NCBI RefSeq assembly: GCF_010093385.1 | Contig: NZ_PDWV01000011.1 | Coordinates: 18,778-82,777 of the forward strand | Source: Pseudoxanthomonas mexicana | GTDB taxonomy: Bacteria > Pseudomonadota > Gammaproteobacteria > Xanthomonadales > Xanthomonadaceae | Direction of reading: 5' to 3' | DNA: 64,000 nucleotides | Part shown: positions 7,498 to 18,383 of the stretch, in pieces | How the letters are laid out: each line of letters begins with the position of its first letter | How positions within the stretch are numbered: position 1 is the stretch's first letter | The notes under the pieces: model-generated | What the model saw: the letters and a program-made list of their open reading frames with translations, nothing else | Databases searched by the model: none | Told to the model about the DNA's origin: nothing | Position numbers and translations under genes: made by a program

Positions 7498-9120
7498 TCA
7501 GCGGTCCTTGGTATCGCACAGGGCGCTGACCCGACGCGGCGGCGCGAACGCGTCGCTGCGTGCCTCGGCCCAGAAGTCCCGGAACACCGCGTGCGAGGGC
7601 ACCCGGTCCAGCAGTTCGCCCGGCTCGAGGAACCGGTAGAGGGACGCCAGCGATCGCACCTCGATGGGCGACACGCGGCGCAGGATGTGTTCCGGCCCCA
7701 GTTGCCGGGGATGTTCCAGACCCGCCGCGCACAGCATGTCGCGCAGCGCCTTCAGGGTGTTGTCGTGGAACTGCTGCACGCGCACCGACTTGTCGGCCAC
7801 GTCCAGGTGCCTCCAGCGTGCCGGGTCCTGGGTGGCCACCCCCGTGGGGCAGCGGTCGTTGTGGCAGCTCTGCGACTGGATGCAGCCCAGGGCGAACATG
7901 AAACCGCGCCCGGCATTGCACCAGTCCGCCCCCATCGCCATTGTGCGGGCGATGTCGAAGGCGCTGATGATCTTGCCGGCCGCCCCCACGCGCACGCGGT
8001 CGCGCAGGTTCAGCCCGACCAGCGTGTTGTGGACCAGCAGCAGCGCCTCGTGCATCGGCACGCCCACATGGTCGATGAATTCCGCCGGCGCCGCGCCAGT
8101 GCCGCCTTCCGCACCGTCGACCACGATGAAATCCGGCAGCAGGCCGGTTTCGTGCATGGCCTTGGCGATGCCGAACCACTCCCACGGGTGACCGATGGCC
8201 AGCTTGAAGCCGGTCGGCTTGCCACCGGACAGTTCGCGCAGGCGCGCGATGAACTGCAGCAGCCCGACCGGCGTGGAGAACGCCGAATGCGTCGCCGGCG
8301 ACACACAGTCATGCCCCATGGGTACGCCGCGGGTGGCCGCGATCTCGGCACTGACCTTCGCCGCCGGCAGCACGCCGCCGTGGCCGGGCTTGGCCCCCTG
8401 GGACAGCTTCAGCTCGATCATCTTCACCTGCGGCGAGCATGCGTTTTCGACGAAGCGCTCCTCGCTGAAGCGACCCTGCCCGTCACGGCAGCCGAAGTAG
8501 CCGGAGCCGATCTCCCAGACCAGGTCGCCGCCCTTTTCCCGGTGATACGGCGAAATCGAGCCCTCGCCGGTGTCGTGGTAGAAACCACCCCGCCGCGCGC
8601 CCTCGTTCAGCGCCCGCACCGCGTTGGCCGACAGCGCGCCGAAGCTCATCGCCGAGATATTGAACACGCTGGCCGAATACGGCTGCGCCGAGGCCGCACC
8701 GATGACGACGCGGAAATCGTGCGAATCCACGTGCGTCGGTGCCATCGAATGGTTGATCCATTCGTAGTCCACGCCATACACGTCCTGCTGGCTGCCGAAC
8801 GGCACCACGTCCATCACGCCCTTGGCGCGCTGGTACACCAGCGAACGCTGCTGGCGCGAGAACGGCACTTCGGCGGTATCGCCCTCGATGAAGTACTGGC
8901 GGATCTCCGGGCCGACCGACTCCAGTCCGTAACGGAAGTGCGCCAGCACCGGATAGTTGCGGCGCAGCGTGCTGCGGGTCTGCAGCAGGTCCCACGTCCC
9001 CAGCAGCGCCAGGGCGCCGAAGACCGCCACGCCCCACCAGGCGACCGGCCAGAACGCGGCCAGCACGAGCATCGTCACCGCAAGCAGCAGCGTGGCGCCG
9101 TAGGCGAGGTATCGCTGCAT
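7498..9120 (-). CDS. Glutamate-synthase-like FMN-binding membrane protein
   Basis: 540 residues. Two hydrophobic helices at the N-terminus (residues about 8-45) anchor it. The rest is the glutamate synthase central/FMN barrel domain: HDTGEGSISPYH, SQGAKPGHGG, the loop DGAEGGTGAAP, and the cysteine cluster CIQSQSCHNDRCPTG that holds an iron-sulphur cluster in GltB. It lacks the amidotransferase and NADPH parts, so it is not a normal GOGAT. The true substrate of these stand-alone proteins is unknown. Confidence 0.85.
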   Translation of the reverse strand: MQRYLAYGATLLLAVTMLVLAAFWPVAWWGVAVFGALALLGTWDLLQTRSTLRRNYPVLAHFRYGLESVGPEIRQYFIEGDTAEVPFSRQQRSLVYQRAKGVMDVVPFGSQQDVYGVDYEWINHSMAPTHVDSHDFRVVIGAASAQPYSASVFNISAMSFGALSANAVRALNEGARRGGFYHDTGEGSISPYHREKGGDLVWEIGSGYFGCRDGQGRFSEERFVENACSPQVKMIELKLSQGAKPGHGGVLPAAKVSAEIAATRGVPMGHDCVSPATHSAFSTPVGLLQFIARLRELSGGKPTGFKLAIGHPWEWFGIAKAMHETGLLPDFIVVDGAEGGTGAAPAEFIDHVGVPMHEALLLVHNTLVGLNLRDRVRVGAAGKIISAFDIARTMAMGADWCNAGRGFMFALGCIQSQSCHNDRCPTGVATQDPARWRHLDVADKSVRVQQFHDNTLKALRDMLCAAGLEHPRQLGPEHILRRVSPIEVRSLASLYRFLEPGELLDRVPSHAVFRDFWAEARSDAFAPPRRVSALCDTKDR

Positions 9121-9204
9121 CGTCTGTCTCCCGTTGGCCTGCCCCGATTCTATGCGATGCCCTGCGACCGCATGCCGCGGGCGCGGATCGTCTGGTGCAG
9201 GGGT

Positions 9205-9218
9205 TTGATCCTGATCAA
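9205..9218. promoter_or_regulatory. FNR/Anr-type box
   Basis: TTGATCCTGATCAA is a perfect TTGAT-N4-ATCAA palindrome, the consensus for FNR/Anr/CRP-family oxygen regulators. It lies 57 bases before the ATG of the small membrane protein at 9276 and 85 bases before the start of the divergent gene at 9120. Confidence 0.6.
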
Positions 9219-9275
9219 TGCCCCGCCTCGCCCGGGGTGCGAGGTTGGCGCCACCACAACCGGGGAGATACCGAC

Positions 9276-9422
9276 ATGCATCCTGTCCTGCGCGAAATCC
9301 TGATGGAACCGGTGGGCTGGCTTGCCATCGGCGGCAGCATCGTGATGGTGGGGATCGCCTTCGCGGTCGCGATGTTCGTGCGCAAGAAGGTGCGCGAGGA
9401 AGAGAAGCGGCCGCCGCGCTGA
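9276..9422 (+). CDS. Small single-pass membrane protein (DUF3149-like)
   Basis: 48 residues: short N-terminus, one transmembrane helix (VGWLAIGGSIVMVGIAFAVAMF) and a basic/acidic C-terminal tail (RKKVREEEKRPPR). Size and layout match DUF3149 proteins. GGGGAGA precedes the ATG. A perfect FNR-type palindrome lies upstream, suggesting expression at low oxygen. It is the only plus-strand gene in this stretch. Function unknown. Confidence 0.65.
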   Translation: MHPVLREILMEPVGWLAIGGSIVMVGIAFAVAMFVRKKVREEEKRPPR

Positions 9423-9436
9423 GCGCATCGGCGAAC

Positions 9437-9523
9437 TGGTGCCCGGAGCCGGAATCGAACCGGCATGGCCTTGCGGCCGGCGGATTTTAAGTCCGATGCG
9501 TCTACCAGTTTCGCCATCCGGGC
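9437..9523 (-). tRNA. tRNA-Leu (TAA)
   Basis: 87 bases including encoded CCA, with the long variable arm of class II tRNAs. Acceptor GCCCGGA/TCCGGGC; anticodon loop CTTAAAA gives TAA. Last tRNA of the cluster behind pgsA, in the place of leuZ in the E. coli pgsA-glyW-cysT-leuZ unit. Confidence 0.95.
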
Positions 9524-9588
9524 ACGCGGATAGCCTGCCTCACTCGCACCGCGTTGGAAAGCGGCGCCCTTCCGGGCGCCGGAAACAG

Positions 9589-9612
9589 CGAAGCCCCGCA
9601 TGCGGGGCTTCG
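9589..9612 (-). terminator. Palindromic hairpin between tRNA-Gly and tRNA-Leu
   Basis: A perfect 24-base palindrome with core CCCCGCATGCGGGG. A related 18-base one at 9876-9893 lies at the same place behind the other tRNA-Gly. It may act as a processing or attenuation hairpin, since tRNA-Leu continues behind it. Confidence 0.5.
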
Positions 9613-9635
9613 ACGTGCTTCCGGAGAAGCGGACA

Positions 9636-9711
<76 letters not shown>

Positions 9712-9741
9712 GTGGAGGACGCGGTTGCGTCTTCCTGGTAC

Positions 9742-9815
9742 TGGAGGCCTGGGTCGGAATTGAACCGGCGTACGCGGATTTGCAGTCCGCTGCATAACCA
9801 CTCTGCCACCAGGCC
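9742..9815 (-). tRNA. tRNA-Cys (GCA)
   Basis: 74 bases with encoded CCA. Acceptor GGCCTGG/CCAGGCC; anticodon loop CTGCAAA gives GCA. It sits between the two tRNA-Gly copies. Confidence 0.95.
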
Positions 9816-9875
9816 GATGGCGACCGCGCCAGACTGGCGCAATCCAGGCGCTTTTTCAAGGCGCCTGCAAAACAA

Positions 9876-9893
9876 AACCCCGCATGCGGGGTT
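9876..9893 (-). terminator. Palindromic hairpin behind the first tRNA-Gly
   Basis: An 18-base palindrome with core CCCCGCATGCGGGG between tRNA-Gly (9921-9996) and tRNA-Cys. It shares its core with the hairpin at 9589-9612, suggesting that tRNA-Gly was duplicated together with its downstream hairpin. Confidence 0.45.
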
Positions 9894-9920
9894 GTGTCGT
9901 TGCTTCTTGCGAAGCGAATC

Positions 9921-10634
<714 letters not shown>

Positions 10635-10641
10635 TGCGGGC

Positions 10642-12489
10642 TTACTCGGCTCCTGCCTCAGGGGACGGCAGTCCGTGCAGGTTAGCGTAGATTCGCTCGG
10701 CGAGCGCGGCGTTCACGCCCTCCACCCGCGCGATCTCATCGGCACCGGCGGCCTTCAGGCCCGCCAGGCCGCCGAAGTGCTTGAGCAGGCTGGCGCGCCG
10801 GCGCGGGCCGATGCCGGGGATGTCCTCCAGCCTGCTGGTCATGCGGGCCTTCTGCCGCTTGCCGCGATGACCCGTGATGGCGAAGCGGTGCGCCTCGTCG
10901 CGGACCTGCTGGATCAGCTGCAACGCCGGCGATGCCGCCCCCGGCCGCAGTTCACGCCCATCGGGCAGCACCAGCGCCTCGTGGCCGGCACGCCGCTCCA
11001 CACCCTTGGCCACGCCGACCAGGGTCACCCCCGCCACGCCGAGGTCGGCCAGCGCGGCCTGCGCCTGCGCCAACTGGCCCGCGCCGCCGTCGATCAGCAG
11101 GACGTCGGGCAGTACGCCCCCCTCCTCCACCGCGCGCCGGAACCGGCGCTCGATGGCCTGATGCATGGCGGCGAAGTCGTCGCCCGGCGTGATGCCGGTG
11201 ATGTTGTAGCGACGGTACTGGGAGCGCACGGCACCGTTGGCATCGAACACCACGCACGAGGCGACCGTCGCCTCGCCCATCGTGTGGCTGATGTCGAAGC
11301 ACTCGATGCGCTTGGCCACCTCGGACAGGCCCAGCAGGTCCTTGAGCGCTTCGCTGCGCGCGGTCTGCGCGTTGCGGCTGGTCAGTTCGGTCGCCAAGGC
11401 GATCTCGGCGTTGCGCCTGGCCAGGTCCAGGTAGCCGGCGCGTTCGCTGCGCACGTTCCACTTGAGCTGGACCTTGCGTCCGGCCGACGCGGCCAGTGCG
11501 TGCTCGATCAGCTCCGCGTCCGGGATTTCGCGGTCGAGGACGATCTCCTGCGGCGCCGGCTGCTCGGCGTAATACTGCGACACGAAGGCGCCCAGCACCT
11601 CCGCGGCCGAGTCCTCGCCATTGGTCTTCGGAAAGAAGGTGCGCGTGCCCAGGTTGCGGCCGTCGCGGAACGCCAGCAGCAGCACGCAGGCCTGGCTGCC
11701 CTGCATGGCGCAGGCCAGCACATCGAGGTCGGCGGCGTGGCCGTCCACGTACTGGCGCGCCTGCAGCGTGCGGATCGACGCCACCAGATCGCGCAGGCGC
11801 GCGGCCTGCTCGAATTCCAGCCTGGCACTGGCCTGCTCCATGGCGGCGCCGAGTTCGCGGGTCAGTTCGTCGCTGCGGCCGTCGAGGAACAGCGTGGCCT
11901 GGCGGACCGATTCGGCGTAGTCGGCCTCGGCCACCAGGCCCACGCACGGCCCGCTGCAGCGCCCGATCTGGTACTGCAGGCAGGGCCGCGAGCGGTTGCG
12001 GAACACGCTGTCCTCGCAGTTGCGGATGCGGAACAGCTTCTGCATCAGGTTCAGCGTCTCGCGCACCGCGGTGACGCTGGGGTACGGGCCGAAGTAGCGC
12101 CCCGGCACGGCGCGCGCGCCGCGGTGGAACGCGATGCGCGGCCATTCCTCGCGAGTGAGCAGCACATACGGATAGCTCTTGTCGTCGCGCAGCAGCACGT
12201 TGTAGCGCGGCGTCAGCGACTTGATCAGCTGGTTCTCCAGCAGCAGCGCCTCGGCCTCGGTGCGGGTGACCGTCACGTCCATGCGCGCCACCTGGGACAG
12301 CATCGACTGGATGCGCGGCGACTTAGGCGAGTTGTTGAAGTAGCTGGTGACGCGCTTGCGCAGCGCGCCGGCCTTGCCCACGTACAGCAGCGTGTCGTCC
12401 GCCGCATACATGCGGTACACGCCAGGTGCCGTGTTCAGCGCGGCCGCGAAGGCCTTGCCGTCGAATTCCGCCTGGGGACTGCCGCTCAT
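10642..12489 (-). CDS. uvrC: Excinuclease ABC subunit C
   Basis: 615 residues. Order of domains: GIY-YIG nuclease at the N-terminus (GVYRMYAADDTLLYVGKAG), UVR motif that contacts UvrB (LEFEQAARLRDLV), RNase H-like nuclease, and a C-terminal helix-hairpin-helix (DIPGIGPRRRASLLKHFG). It makes both cuts in nucleotide excision repair with UvrA and UvrB. The ATG at 12489 overlaps the stop of the preceding NHL gene by 4 bases; pgsA follows. Confidence 0.97.
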   Translation of the reverse strand: MSGSPQAEFDGKAFAAALNTAPGVYRMYAADDTLLYVGKAGALRKRVTSYFNNSPKSPRIQSMLSQVARMDVTVTRTEAEALLLENQLIKSLTPRYNVLLRDDKSYPYVLLTREEWPRIAFHRGARAVPGRYFGPYPSVTAVRETLNLMQKLFRIRNCEDSVFRNRSRPCLQYQIGRCSGPCVGLVAEADYAESVRQATLFLDGRSDELTRELGAAMEQASARLEFEQAARLRDLVASIRTLQARQYVDGHAADLDVLACAMQGSQACVLLLAFRDGRNLGTRTFFPKTNGEDSAAEVLGAFVSQYYAEQPAPQEIVLDREIPDAELIEHALAASAGRKVQLKWNVRSERAGYLDLARRNAEIALATELTSRNAQTARSEALKDLLGLSEVAKRIECFDISHTMGEATVASCVVFDANGAVRSQYRRYNITGITPGDDFAAMHQAIERRFRRAVEEGGVLPDVLLIDGGAGQLAQAQAALADLGVAGVTLVGVAKGVERRAGHEALVLPDGRELRPGAASPALQLIQQVRDEAHRFAITGHRGKRQKARMTSRLEDIPGIGPRRRASLLKHFGGLAGLKAAGADEIARVEGVNAALAERIYANLHGLPSPEAGAE

Positions 12490-13910
12490 TCGTCGATGGG
12501 CACGTGGCTCAGTTCGCCGGTGGCGATATCGTAGCGCAGCACCGCATGGGCATCGGTTTCGGCGATCCACACCGCGCCCGCGGCCACCGACAGACCCGCG
12601 GGCCCGTGCAGCGCGCGCGGCAGCGCGACCGTCGCCAGTTCGCCGCCGCCCAACCGCAGCGTGCGCAGGCTGCCGTTGCCGCTGTCGGCGATCCACATGA
12701 CCGGCGTATCGGGCCCCAGCGCGATGGCCTGCGGATGCTGCAGGCGCGCGCGATCGCGCGGACCGTCGTCGGCGCCGAAGGTCCAAGCGCCCTGCCCGAT
12801 CAGCGTCTGCACGACGTCCCCGCGCAATTGCATCGAACGGATCGCCGAGCCGGCCGCATCGCACACGTACAGCGTCTGCAGCACGGCGGCCAAGCTGGCG
12901 GGCTGCGCGAATGCGGCCATCGGCCCGCTGCCGTCACGCACGTCCAGCTGGCCCGAGCCGGCGCGGGCACGGATCTCGCGCGTCCCCAGGTCGTAGCTCC
13001 AGATGCGGTTGTCGCCCGCCATCGCCAGGAACACCTGGTTGTTGTTGACCACCAGGGCCTGCGGCTGGTTCAGCGCGACATCGCGCGGCGCCACCACCAC
13101 GCCTTCGGCGGGCTCGCCCGCGCGTCCGTTGCCGCACAGCGTGTCCACCGTGCTGGTGGGCAGGTTGATGCGGCGCAGGGCGTGGTTGCCGGTGTCGGCG
13201 ACGTACAGCGACTCGCGCACCAGCGCCAGCCCATGGGGCCGACGGAACGCGGCGTGGTTCAGTTCGCCGTCGGCCAGGTCCGGCGTACCCATGCCGAACT
13301 GGCGGATCACCCGGCCCTGATGGTTGCACTCCAGCACACGGTGATGGCCGGTGTCGGCCACGAACAGGCGATCCGGCGTGGCCACCAGTCCCGTGGGGAA
13401 GCACAGGGGCATCCGCGGCTCCGGGTGGGCCTCGCGAAAGGCACGCAGGTCGTCGTCCGGCGGCGCATGCAGGCCGTCGCACAGACGGGCGATCTGCCGC
13501 TCCAGCTCGGCCAGGCCTTCCGCGCCCACCGCGCGATGACGCACGTGGCCTTCGCCATCGATCAGCAGGACAGTGGGCCAGGCGTCAACGCCGAAACGCT
13601 GCCAGGCCACCCAGTCGGCATCGTGCGCCAGCGGCAGCCCATTGCCGTGCCGCCGGAGCCGCTTCAGCGCGGCCTGCGGTTCGCGCTCGCTGTCGAAGCG
13701 CGGGACGTGGATGGCCAGCGCCTGCAGGCGGCCCAGGTAACGCGCCTGCAGCACGGCCAGGTCGTTGAGCCGTTGCGCACACCAGGCCGAAGCGCCATTG
13801 ACGAACGCCAGGGCGACGATGCGCCCGCGCTGCTCGTGCAGCGTGGTCGCGGGCGCGTTCAGCCATTGCAGGCTGCGCGGCAGTTCAGGAGCCAGGGTCA
13901 TGTCCGTCAT
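12486..13910 (-). CDS. Thioredoxin-like / NHL-repeat beta-propeller protein
   Basis: 474 residues. The N-terminal 140 or so residues look like a thioredoxin fold (FVNGASAWCAQRL, then WPTVLLIDGEG), but the redox site has only one Cys (WCAQ instead of WCxxC). It is followed by NHL repeats (LFVADTGHHRVLE, LYVADTGNHALRRI, LYVCDAAGSAIR, MWIADSGNGSLRTL), each a propeller blade. The architecture resembles NHLRC2. No signal peptide, so probably cytoplasmic. Function unknown; the position between uvrC and a phosphatase gives little hint. Confidence 0.78.
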   Translation of the reverse strand: MTDMTLAPELPRSLQWLNAPATTLHEQRGRIVALAFVNGASAWCAQRLNDLAVLQARYLGRLQALAIHVPRFDSEREPQAALKRLRRHGNGLPLAHDADWVAWQRFGVDAWPTVLLIDGEGHVRHRAVGAEGLAELERQIARLCDGLHAPPDDDLRAFREAHPEPRMPLCFPTGLVATPDRLFVADTGHHRVLECNHQGRVIRQFGMGTPDLADGELNHAAFRRPHGLALVRESLYVADTGNHALRRINLPTSTVDTLCGNGRAGEPAEGVVVAPRDVALNQPQALVVNNNQVFLAMAGDNRIWSYDLGTREIRARAGSGQLDVRDGSGPMAAFAQPASLAAVLQTLYVCDAAGSAIRSMQLRGDVVQTLIGQGAWTFGADDGPRDRARLQHPQAIALGPDTPVMWIADSGNGSLRTLRLGGGELATVALPRALHGPAGLSVAAGAVWIAETDAHAVLRYDIATGELSHVPIDE

Positions 13911-13932
13911 CTTCCGTGATTATGCCCAAGTC

Positions 13933-14397
13933 TCAACCGGCAGCGAGCCGGGCCACGACCGCCTGTGCGGCCGAATCGACCAGTCGCCAGACCCGCTGGA
14001 AGTCGTCCGGCCCACCCGTGTAGGGGTCGGGCACCTCGCCTCCGGCCCGGATGCCGGCCCATTCCAGCAGCAGCGCGACGCGCTCGCGGCGTGCCGCGGG
14101 TGCCAAGCGCAGGACATCGCGGACATTGGCGCGGTCGGCGCACAGGATCCAGTCGAACGCCTCGAAGTCGGCGGCGTGCAGCTGGCGCGCCCGTTGCCCC
14201 GCGATGTCCACGCCATGGCCGCGGGCGCAGGCGATGGCGCGCCTGTCCGGCGGTTCGCCGGCATGCCAGCCGCCGGTGCCGGCGGAATCCACCTGCACCC
14301 GGCCGGCCAGCGGCGACGCCGCCAGGCGCGCCTGCAATGCGCCCTCGGCCATTGGCGACCGGCAGATGTTGCCCAGGCAGACGACCAGCAGTTTCAC
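13933..14397 (-). CDS. Low-molecular-weight protein-tyrosine phosphatase
   Basis: 154 residues, usual size. The P-loop CLGNICRSP near the N-terminus holds the catalytic Cys and Arg, and DPYTGG near the end supplies the general-acid Asp. The GTG start at 14397 overlaps the kdsB stop (GTGA). Such enzymes often control tyrosine kinases for exopolysaccharide; no kinase is visible here. Confidence 0.9.
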   Translation of the reverse strand: MKLLVVCLGNICRSPMAEGALQARLAASPLAGRVQVDSAGTGGWHAGEPPDRRAIACARGHGVDIAGQRARQLHAADFEAFDWILCADRANVRDVLRLAPAARRERVALLLEWAGIRAGGEVPDPYTGGPDDFQRVWRLVDSAAQAVVARLAAG

Positions 14398-15155
14398 GCC
14401 TGCGCCTGCAGGATCGCTTCCGCCCGCGCCAGGTCCTCCGGCGTGTCCACGCCGGGCGGAAACGGCGCCGGGGTCAGGGACACCGCGATGCGATGCCCTG
14501 CTTCCAGCACCCGCAGCTGTTCGAGCGACTCCACCTGCTCCAGCCTGCCCGGCGGCATGGCCGCGAACCGGCGCAGGAAACCGGCGCGATAGGCGTAGAT
14601 GCCGATGTGGCGCAGCCACTGACCCTCGGGCAAGGCATCGCGGGACTGCGCGAAGGCGTCGCGATGCCAGGGGATGGGCGCGCGACTGAAGTACAGCGCG
14701 TCGCCGTTCGCGGCGCGCACCAGCTTGACCGCATTCGGATCGAACAGCGTCGCCGCGTCCTCGACGGGCACCGCCAGCGTGGCCATGTCGGCGCCGCTGG
14801 ATGCCAGCGTATCGGCCACGGCGCGGATCCCTGCCGGCGGCGCGAAGGGCTCATCGCCCTGCAGGTTCACCACCATGGTGTCGTCCGCCCACCCGGCGAT
14901 GTCGGCGCATTCGGCCAGCCGGTCGCTGCCGGAAGCATGCCGTTCGGACGTCATCGCCACGCGTACCCCCGTTTCCAGCAGGGCGTCGCGGATGCGCGTG
15001 TCGTCGGTGGCCACCCACACCTCGCGCGCGCCGGCCGCCAGCGCGCGCCTGGCCACGTGCACGACCAGCGGGGTGCCGCCGAGCAGGCGCAGCGGCTTGC
15101 CGGGCAGGCGCGAGGCGGCATGCCGGGCGGGAATGGCGACGATGAAATCGGTCAT
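14394..15155 (-). CDS. kdsB: CMP-KDO synthetase
   Basis: 253 residues, 3-deoxy-manno-octulosonate cytidylyltransferase. It has the nucleotide-binding start [19 protein letters not shown], the block [10 protein letters not shown] and [13 protein letters not shown]. It activates KDO for lipopolysaccharide inner-core synthesis in the cytoplasm. It follows lpxK by 27 bases in the same envelope operon. Confidence 0.96.
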   Translation of the reverse strand: MTDFIVAIPARHAASRLPGKPLRLLGGTPLVVHVARRALAAGAREVWVATDDTRIRDALLETGVRVAMTSERHASGSDRLAECADIAGWADDTMVVNLQGDEPFAPPAGIRAVADTLASSGADMATLAVPVEDAATLFDPNAVKLVRAANGDALYFSRAPIPWHRDAFAQSRDALPEGQWLRHIGIYAYRAGFLRRFAAMPPGRLEQVESLEQLRVLEAGHRIAVSLTPAPFPPGVDTPEDLARAEAILQAQA

Positions 15156-15182
15156 CGGGCAACACTCACTAAAGGAAGGGAT

Positions 15183-16190
15183 TCAGGCCTTGCCGGCCCG
15201 GGCGGCCGTCGCCTCCGCCAGCCGTTCCAGCAACGCGATCCAGAAGGCTTCCGGCAGCTTGGCCGCCACCGGCACGCTGTAGAACCACCCGTTGGCGAAC
15301 GTCGCGCATTTCACCGCGTCCTTCTCGGTCATCAGTACGGGCAGTTCGCTGCCGAACTCGAAATCCTCGGCGCGATAGGCATGGTGATCGGCGAAGGCGT
15401 GCGGCACCACGCCCAGGCCGTGGCGGCGCAGCATGGCGAAGAAGCGCGCTGGATGACCGATGCCGGCGACCGCGTGCACGCGCTGACCCGCGAACGCGGA
15501 CAACGGCCTGGGCCGCCCGCCGCGCAACGGCAGCGCATCGTCGGCCTGCAGGTGCAGCGGCCACTCACCGAATCCCGCGGCGCCTTCGGTGTCCGGCAGG
15601 TTGACCACGCGAAAGTCGCACTCTGCCGCGCGCGCGGCCGGCTCGCGCAGGGGGCCGGCCGGCATCAGGCGACCGTTGCCGTAACGGCGCGCACCATCGA
15701 TCACCTCGATCTCGATATCGCGCCGCAGGCGGTAGTGCTGCAATCCGTCATCGCAGATGACGACATCGCACCCGGCTGCGACCAACGCCTTCGCCGCCGC
15801 CACCCGATCGCGATCCACGCGCACCCGGGTCCCGGTATGGCGTGCGATCAGCACGGGCTCGTCGCCGCCTTCGCTGGCCGGCGTGCCCGCGTCCACCCAG
15901 CGTGCCTGCGCTTCGTTCCCGCGCCCGTAGCCGCGGCTGGCCACGCCGGGGCGGAACCCCGCGGCCCGCAGCCGCTCCACCAGCGCGATGGTCAGCGGCG
16001 TCTTGCCGGTGCCCCCGGCGATGATGTTGCCCACCACGATGACCGGCACACCGACACGGTGGCGGCGCAGCACGCCCATCCGGTAGAGCCGGCGACGCAG
16101 GGCGATGACGGCACCGTACACGCCCGCCAGCGCGCGTGCCCAGGCCGGCACGGGTGCGTTGCCGAACCAGTAGCCCGGAGGTTGCGGCAT
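15183..16190 (-). CDS. lpxK: Tetraacyldisaccharide 4'-kinase
   Basis: 335 residues. An N-terminal hydrophobic helix region is followed by the Walker A motif of the family ([14 protein letters not shown]) and later [17 protein letters not shown] and MTEKDAVKC. It phosphorylates lipid A precursor at the inner membrane. The ATG at 16190 lies 11 bases behind msbA; the msbA-lpxK pair is conserved in Gram-negatives. Confidence 0.96.
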   Translation of the reverse strand: MPQPPGYWFGNAPVPAWARALAGVYGAVIALRRRLYRMGVLRRHRVGVPVIVVGNIIAGGTGKTPLTIALVERLRAAGFRPGVASRGYGRGNEAQARWVDAGTPASEGGDEPVLIARHTGTRVRVDRDRVAAAKALVAAGCDVVICDDGLQHYRLRRDIEIEVIDGARRYGNGRLMPAGPLREPAARAAECDFRVVNLPDTEGAAGFGEWPLHLQADDALPLRGGRPRPLSAFAGQRVHAVAGIGHPARFFAMLRRHGLGVVPHAFADHHAYRAEDFEFGSELPVLMTEKDAVKCATFANGWFYSVPVAAKLPEAFWIALLERLAEATAARAGKA

Positions 16191-16201
16191 CGTGCGCCTG
16201 C

Positions 16202-17956
16202 TCACCCCGCCTCGCCCTCGCGGAACTGCATCTGGTACAGGTGCGCGTAAAGGCCGCCACGTGCAAGCAGTTCGCCGTGGGTCCCCTGTTCGACCAGGCG
16301 ACCCTGGTCCAGCACCAGCACCTGGTCGGCATGCTCGATGGTGGACAGGCGGTGGGCGATGACCAGCGTGGTGCGGTCGGGCATCAGCTTCTGCAGTGCG
16401 TTCTGCACCAGCCGTTCGGATTCGTTGTCGAGTGCGGCGGTGGCTTCGTCCAGGATCAGGATGGGCGCGTCCTTCAGCATCGCGCGCGCGATCGCCAGGC
16501 GCTGCCGCTGGCCACCGGACAGGCGCCCACCCTTGTGGCCGATCGGCGCGTGCAGCCCTTCCGGCAGCTCGCTGACGAACTCCATCGCGTTGGCGCCGCG
16601 CACCGCCTCTTCCATGGCGCCGGCCTGCGCGCCCTGCAGCTCGCCGTACGCCACATTGGCGGCGACGGTGCCGTCGAACAGCATCACCTGCTGCCCCACC
16701 AGCGCGATCTGCCGGCGCAGGTCGGCCAGACGGTAGTCCTGCAGGGGATGGCCGTCGAGCAGGATCTGGCCTGATTCTGCCTCGTAGAAGCGCGGTATCA
16801 GCTTGATCAGCGTGGATTTGCCGCTGCCGGAACGGCCGACGATGGCGGTGACGGTCCCCGGCCGCGCGGTGAAGTGGATGCCCTCCAGCGCGGGACGGCT
16901 CTGGCCGGGGTAACGCGCGGTGATGTCGCGGAATTCGATCACGCCCTTCGCGCGGTCCAGCGGGCGGGTGCCGTGATCCTGCTCGTCGTCCGCGTCCAGC
17001 ACCGTGAACAGGCGCTGCGCCGATGCCACGCCCCGCTGCAGCATGTTCTGCACGTTGGTCAGCTGTTTCAGTGCGGGAATGATGGCCATCATCGACACCA
17101 TCAACGATACGAACCCCCCTGCCGTCAGGCGCCCGGCCATCGCCTCGCGACCGGCGAAGAACAGCAGCAGCGCCAGGCCCACCGCGCCCATCAGCTGCAC
17201 CATGGCCGAGGAAATGCTGCGCGTGGCCTCGACCTTCATCGCCAGCTTCAGGTTGGTGTCCGCCAGCCCGGCGTAGCGCTTCAGTTCGGTCCGCTGGGCG
17301 CCGTAGATCTTCACTTCCTGCTGGTTGGACAGGGTCTGGTCGGCGGCCTGCATCATCTCCGCCCCGCTCTCCTGGATGCGGTGGCTGATGCGGCGGTATC
17401 GCTTGGCCACCCGGTCCATCATCCATGCCAGGGGTGGTGCCATCAGCAGGATGGCGATGGTCACCTGCCAGCTGGTGTAGAGCATCACGGCCAGCATCGC
17501 GACGACCTGCAGCGACTGCTGGATCATCACCTTCATCGCGTCCACGGCCGCCTGCGCCACCTGATCGCTGTCCGATCCCAGGCGCACGAGCATCGACGGG
17601 ACGGGTTCGGTGTCGAAGCGCAGGCCGGGCAGCCGCAGGTACTTGCCCAGCACCTCGACACGGAAATCACGCGCGATGCTGCGCGCCGCCTTGCCCATGC
17701 CCATGTCGGTAATGTAGCCGGCCACGCCGCGGATCACGAACAGGCCCACGATGTAGGCGGGCAGCAGCAGGCTCTTGGCTTCGTCGCGCTTGATGAAGGT
17801 CTCGTCGACCACGCTTTCCATCAACTTGGCGAACGCACCGCCGGCGCCCGCCTCCAGCAGCATGCCGACTCCGGCCAGCAGCAGCAGCCCCCGGTACGGT
17901 CTGGCGAACCCGAGCAGCCGGGTATACACCTTCCATGGCGAATCGGTTCCGCTCAC
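16202..17956 (-). CDS. msbA: Lipid A export ATP-binding/permease protein MsbA
   Basis: 584 residues. Six-helix transmembrane domain followed by the ATPase domain with Walker [10 protein letters not shown], signature LSGGQRQR and Walker [13 protein letters not shown]. It flips lipid A-core across the inner membrane. The start is GTG at 17956, overlapping the exbD stop by 4 bases. Confidence 0.96.
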   Translation of the reverse strand: MSGTDSPWKVYTRLLGFARPYRGLLLLAGVGMLLEAGAGGAFAKLMESVVDETFIKRDEAKSLLLPAYIVGLFVIRGVAGYITDMGMGKAARSIARDFRVEVLGKYLRLPGLRFDTEPVPSMLVRLGSDSDQVAQAAVDAMKVMIQQSLQVVAMLAVMLYTSWQVTIAILLMAPPLAWMMDRVAKRYRRISHRIQESGAEMMQAADQTLSNQQEVKIYGAQRTELKRYAGLADTNLKLAMKVEATRSISSAMVQLMGAVGLALLLFFAGREAMAGRLTAGGFVSLMVSMMAIIPALKQLTNVQNMLQRGVASAQRLFTVLDADDEQDHGTRPLDRAKGVIEFRDITARYPGQSRPALEGIHFTARPGTVTAIVGRSGSGKSTLIKLIPRFYEAESGQILLDGHPLQDYRLADLRRQIALVGQQVMLFDGTVAANVAYGELQGAQAGAMEEAVRGANAMEFVSELPEGLHAPIGHKGGRLSGGQRQRLAIARAMLKDAPILILDEATAALDNESERLVQNALQKLMPDRTTLVIAHRLSTIEHADQVLVLDQGRLVEQGTHGELLARGGLYAHLYQMQFREGEAG

Positions 17957-18375
17957 TTCTGCGCCTCCGGCGCGGTGGCGATGTTGACCTTGCGGAAGCC
18001 CAGCTGGCCCAGCGCATCCAGCGCGGTCACCACGGCCTGGTGCGGCGTGCGCGCATCGGCGCGCAGCAGCACGGGCCGGCTGCGATCGCTGCCGGCGACC
18101 TGCTGCAGGGTCTGTTTGAGGGCATCTATGTCGGGCCGCAGCACTTCGTGTTCATCGACGAAGTAGCGCCCATCGGCATTGACCAGCACGCTGAGCGCCT
18201 TCACCTGCGCGGCCACCGGCTCGCCCGCGGCACTGGGCAGCTGCAGCTGCAGCATCGAGCGGGCGTCGAAGGTGGTGGTGCTGACGAAGAAGATGATCAG
18301 CACCAGGATCACGTCGATCAACGGCACCAGGTTGATCTCGGGCTCTTCCTGCGCGCGGTCGTCGCGGATGCGCAT
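17953..18375 (-). CDS. exbD: ExbD/TolR family biopolymer transport protein
   Basis: 140 residues. One N-terminal transmembrane helix with the conserved Asp (INLVPLIDVILVLIIFF) and a periplasmic domain. With ExbB it uses the proton gradient to drive TonB-type or related energy transfer. The start is the ATG at 18375. No tonB is next to it; in xanthomonads this exbBD pair sits within the comEC-msbA block. Confidence 0.9.
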   Translation of the reverse strand: MRIRDDRAQEEPEINLVPLIDVILVLIIFFVSTTTFDARSMLQLQLPSAAGEPVAAQVKALSVLVNADGRYFVDEHEVLRPDIDALKQTLQQVAGSDRSRPVLLRADARTPHQAVVTALDALGQLGFRKVNIATAPEAQK

Positions 18376-18383
18376 GCGGCGCC

